From: Salinisphaera orenii subsp. halophila YIM 95161
GTDB taxonomy: Bacteria; Pseudomonadota; Gammaproteobacteria; Nevskiales; Salinisphaeraceae
NCBI RefSeq assembly: GCF_003732545.1
Contig: NZ_AYKF01000069.1
Coordinates: 1 to 54,888, forward strand
Direction: 5' to 3'
Length of the DNA stretch: 54,888 nucleotides
The notes below the pieces were generated by a model, which saw only the letters and a program-made list of their open reading frames with translations, had not been told where the DNA came from and did not search any database. Numbering within the stretch: the stretch's first letter is position 1; every line of letters starts with the position of its first letter. Positions 50,868 to 54,888 of this stretch are shown here, piece by piece. A program made the translations under genes and the position numbers.

Positions 50868-51545
50868 ATGTCCGACCGCGACGACGCCCGCCCGTTCGAC
50901 GGTGTGATCTTCGACTGCGACGGCACCCTCGTGGACAGCGAACGGCTCAACGCCCAGGGCATGGCCGACCTGTTCGCGCACGATCACGGCATCGAGCTCG
51001 ATGCCGCGGCGATCGAGGCCGAGTTTCGCGGCGGCCGCTTCGAGACCATGATCGACACCCTGGCCGCGCGCCACGGGATACGCGTGGCCGACGACTTCAC
51101 GCCCCGCTATCGTGCCTACATGATCGAGCTGTTCGGCCAGGCGCTGCAGCCGATGCCGGGCGTGCACGCCGCGATCGAGGCGCTCGCCGAGCGCGGTCTG
51201 TCGCTGTGTGTGGCCTCCAGCGGCCCCGAGAAGAAGCTGGCCGCCGCACTCGCCGCCACCGAGCTGGCCGGCTATTTCGGCGAGGCCGTGTTCAGCGCCT
51301 ACCCCCTCGGCGTCTGGAAGCCCGAGCCGGACCTGTTCCTGCACGCCGCCGATGCGATCGGCGTCGCCCCCGAACGCTGTGCCGTGATCGAGGACAGCGA
51401 CGCCGGCGTCGAGGCCGCGCGGCGTGCCGGCATGCGCGTGTTCGGCTACGACCCGCACGGCGCGATCGGCGCCCATCCCCAGGCCGTGCTGACGCGTTTT
51501 TCCGACTATCGCCGCCTGCCCGATCTGCTGAGCGCCGGGGCGTAG
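50868..51545 (+). CDS. HAD-superfamily phosphatase (IA, beta-phosphoglucomutase-like)
   Basis: The 225-residue protein has motif I IFDCDGTLVDSE (about 13-24), an alpha-helical cap in between, motif II CVASSGPEKKL, motif III GVWKPEPDLF and motif IV VIEDSDAGVEAARRAGM. This is the HAD-IA pattern of YieH/YfbT/PGMB-type enzymes that act on small sugar phosphates or nucleotides. It starts five bases after the DUF202 stop. Substrate unknown. Confidence 0.87.
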   Translation: MSDRDDARPFDGVIFDCDGTLVDSERLNAQGMADLFAHDHGIELDAAAIEAEFRGGRFETMIDTLAARHGIRVADDFTPRYRAYMIELFGQALQPMPGVHAAIEALAERGLSLCVASSGPEKKLAAALAATELAGYFGEAVFSAYPLGVWKPEPDLFLHAADAIGVAPERCAVIEDSDAGVEAARRAGMRVFGYDPHGAIGAHPQAVLTRFSDYRRLPDLLSAGA

Positions 51546-51698
51546 CCCCACTCACGCTTCGCACGCCCGCGCGTTGAATTCAGCGCGCGGCCACCGCATC
51601 GGCCCGCTCGGTGGCACGGCTATCGTGGCGCCCTGCCCGCGTGCGTGCCGCGAGCCTTTACGACAACCCACGCTGCGCGCGCTTCGACCTCTCGCTGC

Positions 51699-51726
51699 TT
51701 GCAATATTCGATCTTCCGTATATTCT
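51699..51726 (+). promoter_or_regulatory. Candidate sigma-70 promoter of the ars operon
   Basis: TTGCAA (51699-51704) and TATTCT (51721-51726) are spaced by 16 bases. The -10 element lies inside the inverted repeat described next, as expected for repression by ArsR. A GGGGAG ribosome-binding site follows at 51742-51747. Confidence 0.45.
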
Positions 51727-51743
51727 AAATTTCGAATATACGG
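51716..51743. promoter_or_regulatory. ArsR-type operator
   Basis: CCGTATATTC (51716-51725) and GAATATACGG (51734-51743) are perfect 10-base arms around an 8-base AT-rich spacer, directly before the ars operon. AATATTCG also occurs at 51703-51710, a possible extra half-site. ArsR dimers bind such AT-rich inverted repeats and release on As(III). Confidence 0.8.
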
Positions 51744-51755
51744 GGAGCCGCATCC

Positions 51756-52286
51756 ATGAGCGATACCGAGCGAACCTATAACGTCCTATTCCTGTGCCAG
51801 CACAACAGTGCGCGCAGCATCTTCGGCGAGGCGCTGCTCAACGGCCTCTCGCATACGCATCTGCGCGGGTTCAGCGCCGGCAGCGAGCCGGGCGAACACA
51901 TCCACCCGCTCGCCGCCGAGCTGCTGACGTCCATGCGGATCGCCACCGACGCGCTTTACCCGAAACACTGGGACGTGTTCAAGCGCGACGACGCCCCGAC
52001 CATTGATTTCGTGTTCAGCGTCTGCGACGTCACGCTCGGCCAGACGTGCCCGACCTGGCCGGGGCGCCCGGTCACGGCGCACTGGGGCATCGACGATCCG
52101 TCCCAGATCGCAGGCGAGGAGGCCAGACGCCGGCAGGCATTTCGCAAGGCGTTCTACGCCATGCGCGCGCGTATCCAGCTGTTCGCCAATCTGCCGATTG
52201 CCTCGCTCGACCGGTTCCGGCTGCAGGCCGAGGTCGATGCCATCGGCCGCGTGGATGCCAGCGACACGGCCGGGGCCGAGGCATGA
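51756..52286 (+). CDS. arsC: Arsenate reductase, LMW-phosphatase-like
   Basis: The 176-residue protein has the CX5R signature in LFLCQHNSARS (Cys14, Arg20) of the low-molecular-weight phosphatase/ArsC fold and a late Asp in HWGIDDPSQI. It differs from classical ArsC in having CQHNSAR in place of CTGNSCR, and its C-terminus (AFYAMRARIQLFANLPI) is that of the ArsC-like family often found beside ArsR. It probably reduces arsenate to arsenite with a thiol partner. A second ArsC of the thioredoxin-linked type follows. It overlaps arsR by ATGA. Confidence 0.85.
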   Translation: MSDTERTYNVLFLCQHNSARSIFGEALLNGLSHTHLRGFSAGSEPGEHIHPLAAELLTSMRIATDALYPKHWDVFKRDDAPTIDFVFSVCDVTLGQTCPTWPGRPVTAHWGIDDPSQIAGEEARRRQAFRKAFYAMRARIQLFANLPIASLDRFRLQAEVDAIGRVDASDTAGAEA

Positions 52287-52669
52287 GCGCGCCCGCTGCG
52301 ACAGAACATTCGGCCGTCGCGCCGGCGCCGGAAGCCGTCTTCCAGGCCCTGGCCGACAGCACGCGCCTGCGCTGTCTGGCGTTGATCGTGACCCACGGCG
52401 AGCTGTGTGTCTGCGAACTGGTGCACGCGCTGGAGCTGTCCCAGCCCAAGATCTCGCGCCATCTCAAGCTGCTGCGCGAGACCGGGTTGGTAGCCGACCG
52501 CCGCGAGCGTATCTGGGTGCATTACCGCCTGGCCGACACGCTGCCTTTCTGGACACGCACGACACTGGACGCCGTGGTCGCCGAACACGCCGACAGCCCG
52601 CCGTTCGCCGATGACGCCCGCCGGCTGGCTCATATGGCCGACCGCCCGGACGGGCGCTGCAGCAACTGA
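52283..52669 (+). CDS. arsR: ArsR-family arsenical repressor
   Basis: The 128-residue winged-helix protein has QALADSTRLRCLALI, the arsenite-binding sequence ELCVCEL (Cys42, Cys44) at the start of the recognition region, and LSQPKISRHLKLLRETGLVADRRERIWVHYRL. The cysteine pair matches E. coli ArsR (ELCVCDL). A third cysteine (Cys31) could help bind As(III). It lies second in the operon rather than first, and likely binds the palindrome before arsC. The Cys at the end (GRCSN) is of unknown use. Confidence 0.92.
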   Translation: MSAPAATEHSAVAPAPEAVFQALADSTRLRCLALIVTHGELCVCELVHALELSQPKISRHLKLLRETGLVADRRERIWVHYRLADTLPFWTRTTLDAVVAEHADSPPFADDARRLAHMADRPDGRCSN

Positions 52670-52695
52670 TCCGCCCCGTTTGTCAAGGACTTTCG

Positions 52696-53118
52696 ATGAA
52701 TATTCTCTACCTGTGCACCGGCAACAGCTGCCGCTCGCAAATGGCCGAAGGCTGGACCCGGCATCTGGGCGGCGACGCGATCGCCGTGCGCTCGGCCGGC
52801 CTGGAGGCCCATGGCCTGAACCCGAACGCGGTCGCGACCATGGGCGAGGCCGGCGTGGATATCTCGGGCCAGCAGTCGGCGATCCTGGCCGACGCCGATC
52901 TGGACTGGGCCGATCTGGTGGTCACGGTCTGTGGCCACGCCGACGAGCACTGCCCACTGCTGCCGGCCGGCACGAACAAGCAGCACTGGCCCATCGACGA
53001 TCCCGCCGGGGCCACCGGTAGCGCGGCCGAGGTCGCGGCCGTGTTCGCCGGCACGCGCGATCGTGTTTGCGAGCACGTACGCGCCCTGCTCGCCGAGCAA
53101 AGCGCCACCTCGCGCTAG
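52696..53118 (+). CDS. arsC: Arsenate reductase, thioredoxin-coupled type
   Basis: The 140-residue protein matches the Staphylococcus pI258 ArsC class: LCTGNSCRSQMAEGW (catalytic Cys7, Arg13), VTVCGHADEHCPLLPAG (Cys79, Cys86). The spacing of the three redox cysteines, 72 and 7 residues, is identical to pI258 ArsC (10, 82, 89), as is the following HWPIDDPAG. It reduces arsenate to arsenite, recycled by thioredoxin. With the other ArsC it gives the operon two reductases of different lineage. Confidence 0.93.
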   Translation: MNILYLCTGNSCRSQMAEGWTRHLGGDAIAVRSAGLEAHGLNPNAVATMGEAGVDISGQQSAILADADLDWADLVVTVCGHADEHCPLLPAGTNKQHWPIDDPAGATGSAAEVAAVFAGTRDRVCEHVRALLAEQSATSR

Positions 53119-53169
53119 CCCGTCCCCGGCCGTGCCGCGGCCGGCCCGTCTCGTTGTCCAGGATCGTTC

Positions 53170-54465
53170 ATGACCGTCATCGCCATTCTGATCTTCGTCG
53201 CCACGCTGACGCTGGTGATCGCCCAGCCGCGCGGGCTGGGCATCGGCTGGAGCGCAGCGGCCGGCGCGCTGGTCGCGCTGGCCACCGGCGTGGTCGGGTT
53301 GTCCGACGTGGCCACGGTCTGGGGGATCGTCTGGAACGCGACCTTCACGTTCGTGGCGATCATCCTGATCAGCCTGACGCTCGATGAGGCCGGGTTCTTC
53401 GAATGGGCGGCGCTGCATGTGGCCCGCTACGGCGGCGGGCGCGGCCCGCGCCTGCTGGTGCTGGTGATGCTGCTGGGCGCGCTGGTCTCGGCGGTATTCG
53501 CCAACGACGGGGCGGCGCTGATCCTCACACCGATCGTGTTCGAGATGCTGCTCGCGCTCGGGTTTTCGGCCGGCGCGACGCTGGCCTTCGTGATGGCCGC
53601 CGGCTTCATCGCCGATACCGCCAGCCTGCCGCTGGTGATCTCGAACCTGGTCAATATCGTCTCGGCGGATTTCTTCGATCTCGGCTTCGGCCGCTATGCG
53701 GCGGTGATGACGCCGGTCTATATCGTCTCGGTGCTCGCCTCGATCGGCGTGGTCTATGCCTATTTCCGGCGCGATATCCCGGCGCGATTCGACCCGAGCG
53801 ACCTGCGCGAGCCGCAGTCCGCGATCCGCGACCCGGCCGTGTTCGCCGCCGGCTGGTGGGTACTGGCCCTGCTGCTGGTCGGCCTGTTCGTCGCCGAGCC
53901 GCTGGGCGTGCCGGTGAGCGCGGTCGCGGCCATCGGTGCGGCCGTGCTGCTGGCGGTCGCCGCCCGCGGGCACGTGGTGGACAACGTCAAGGTCATCCGC
54001 GGCGCGCCCTGGGATATCGTGGTCTTCTCGCTGGGCATGTATCTGGTGGTCTACGGCCTGCAGAACGTGGGCCTGACCGCCCAGCTCGCGGGCGTACTCG
54101 ATCTGCTGTCGAACCAGTCGCTGTGGGTGGCGACCGTGGGCACCGGCTTTCTGGCCGCCTTCCTGTCGTCGATCATGAACAACATGCCGACGGTGCTGGT
54201 GGTGGCCCTGTCGATCGATGCCAGCCAGGTGTCCGATCTCACCCAGCAGGCGATGATCTATGCCAATGTCGTCGGCTCGGATCTCGGGCCCAAGATCACG
54301 CCCATCGGCAGCCTCGCCACCCTGCTCTGGCTGCACGTGCTCGCCCGCAAGGGCCTGACCATCGGCTGGGGCCAGTATTTCCGGATCGGCATCGTGCTGA
54401 CGGTGCCGGTGCTGCTTGCCACCCTGACCGCGCTGGCCGGCTGGCTGGCAGTGCTGGGCCAGTGA
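53170..54465 (+). CDS. arsB: ArsB arsenite efflux transporter
   Basis: The 431-residue membrane protein has the ArsB/NhaD-type pattern with 11-12 helices: [95 protein letters not shown]-like [16 protein letters not shown] and [16 protein letters not shown] ... [20 protein letters not shown]. The Asn-Asp and MNNMPT segments are usual in ArsB. It exports arsenite by proton antiport; no arsA is present, so ATP coupling is not expected. Confidence 0.95.
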   Translation: MTVIAILIFVATLTLVIAQPRGLGIGWSAAAGALVALATGVVGLSDVATVWGIVWNATFTFVAIILISLTLDEAGFFEWAALHVARYGGGRGPRLLVLVMLLGALVSAVFANDGAALILTPIVFEMLLALGFSAGATLAFVMAAGFIADTASLPLVISNLVNIVSADFFDLGFGRYAAVMTPVYIVSVLASIGVVYAYFRRDIPARFDPSDLREPQSAIRDPAVFAAGWWVLALLLVGLFVAEPLGVPVSAVAAIGAAVLLAVAARGHVVDNVKVIRGAPWDIVVFSLGMYLVVYGLQNVGLTAQLAGVLDLLSNQSLWVATVGTGFLAAFLSSIMNNMPTVLVVALSIDASQVSDLTQQAMIYANVVGSDLGPKITPIGSLATLLWLHVLARKGLTIGWGQYFRIGIVLTVPVLLATLTALAGWLAVLGQ

Positions 54466-54493
54466 CTGTCCTAGACCGCGAACCGATATCGAC

Positions 54494-54888
54494 ATGCCCA
54501 TGAACGACCTGCCCAATCTCGACCCCGAACACCTGACCGTACGCGCCGACGCGACGCCCAGCGCTAGCGATCATGCGCCGCGTATCCTGCTGCTGTACGG
54601 CTCGCTGCGCGAGCGCTCCTACAGCCGGCTGCTCACCGAGGAAGCCGCCCGCCTGCTCGAGGCGTTCGGAGCCGAGACACGCATCTTCGATCCGCACGGC
54701 CTGCCGCTGCCCGACGAGACCGACGCCGAACACCCGAAAGTCGCCGAGCTGCGCGAGCTGTCGTTCTGGTCGGAGGGCCAAGTCTGGTGCAGCCCCGAGC
54801 GCCACGGCAACGTCTCCGGCGTATTCAAGTCCCAGATCGACTGGCTGCCGCTGTCGATCGGCGGCATGCGCCCGACCCAAGGGCGCAC
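54494..54888 (+). CDS. arsH: ArsH NADPH-dependent flavin oxidoreductase (partial)
   Basis: The gene begins at ATG 54494 and runs off the window end (131 codons seen of about 230). ArsH hallmarks are [24 protein letters not shown] (flavin phosphate loop, about 32-55), [23 protein letters not shown] and GGMRPTQGR. ArsH is an NADPH:FMN reductase that oxidises trivalent organoarsenicals. It is 28 bases after arsB, in the same operon. The rest, and the operon end, lie outside the window. Confidence 0.9.
   Translation, partial: MPMNDLPNLDPEHLTVRADATPSASDHAPRILLLYGSLRERSYSRLLTEEAARLLEAFGAETRIFDPHGLPLPDETDAEHPKVAELRELSFWSEGQVWCSPERHGNVSGVFKSQIDWLPLSIGGMRPTQGR

Noticed and set aside
51699-51743. Repeat at 51716-51743 as a Rho-independent terminator of the HAD gene
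   Set aside because: No T-tract follows, it is AT-rich, and it lies immediately before arsC over a plausible -10, which fits an operator better.

Overview
The window reads as chromosome of a high-GC gammaproteobacterium. Most genes are strongly GC-biased, gene order is compact with many 4-base ATGA/GTGA stop-start overlaps, and the content (long membrane-anchored FadE, FATP-type acyl-CoA synthetase, acyl-CoA-binding protein, EmrAB/TolC and RND pumps, ars operon) fits a marine or salt-tolerant, lipid-using proteobacterium. My best guess is Salinisphaera or a relative, but this rests on general resemblance only. No rRNA, tRNA, CRISPR array or insertion sequence was seen.

Layout. Bases 1-1800 are clearly less GC-rich and open with a well-formed integron attC site, followed by three small orphan genes (a PD-(D/E)XK-like protein and two lipoproteins): an integron cassette or its remnant. 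Bases 2080-5700 carry a small DMT-type transporter, a HAD phosphatase, murB and a PstS-like lipoprotein ending in a clear terminator. Bases 5870-12510 hold an AidB-like acyl-CoA dehydrogenase and a MarR-TolC-EmrA-EmrB efflux operon with a palindrome at its promoter. Bases 12511-14345 form a second low-GC island around one orphan PEP-CTERM protein preceded by a consensus sigma-54 promoter.

Bases 14346-31079 are mainly housekeeping and small metabolic genes: DUF924, MBL hydrolase + Nudix, gamma-glutamylcyclotransferase-like, MFS, exported MsrA, a PhaC-like enzyme, a bile-acid-symporter-family protein + Maf + patatin operon, pyruvate kinase, a CynX-like MFS, a pair of membrane-anchored unknowns, a HemD-like protein, DUF3429 + alpha/beta hydrolase, and a long FabG. 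Bases 31349-32685 encode an unknown two-gene unit whose second protein has exact 43-residue repeats. Bases 32691-40740 form a lipid-catabolism locus: fadE, a serine hydrolase, an esterase and an acyl-CoA-binding protein in one overlapping operon, with a divergent TetR regulator and a convergent FATP-type ligase.

Bases 40815-49211 carry a DUF4393-like protein, DUF445, and an RND triad (TolC, RND, MFP) headed by a GbsR/MarR-family regulator with a perfect inverted repeat upstream. Bases 49358-51545 hold an ArsP/DUF318-like permease, DUF202 and a HAD phosphatase. From 51716 to the window end lies an arsenic operon, arsC(LMW-PTP-like)-arsR-arsC(thioredoxin type)-arsB-arsH, the last cut by the window end, with an inverted-repeat operator over its promoter.

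The strongest points beyond routine annotation are the attC cassette, the sigma-54/PEP-CTERM island, the lipid operon ending in an acyl-CoA-binding protein, the 43-residue repeat protein, and a set of clean palindromic operators. I found no system that I can call wholly new.
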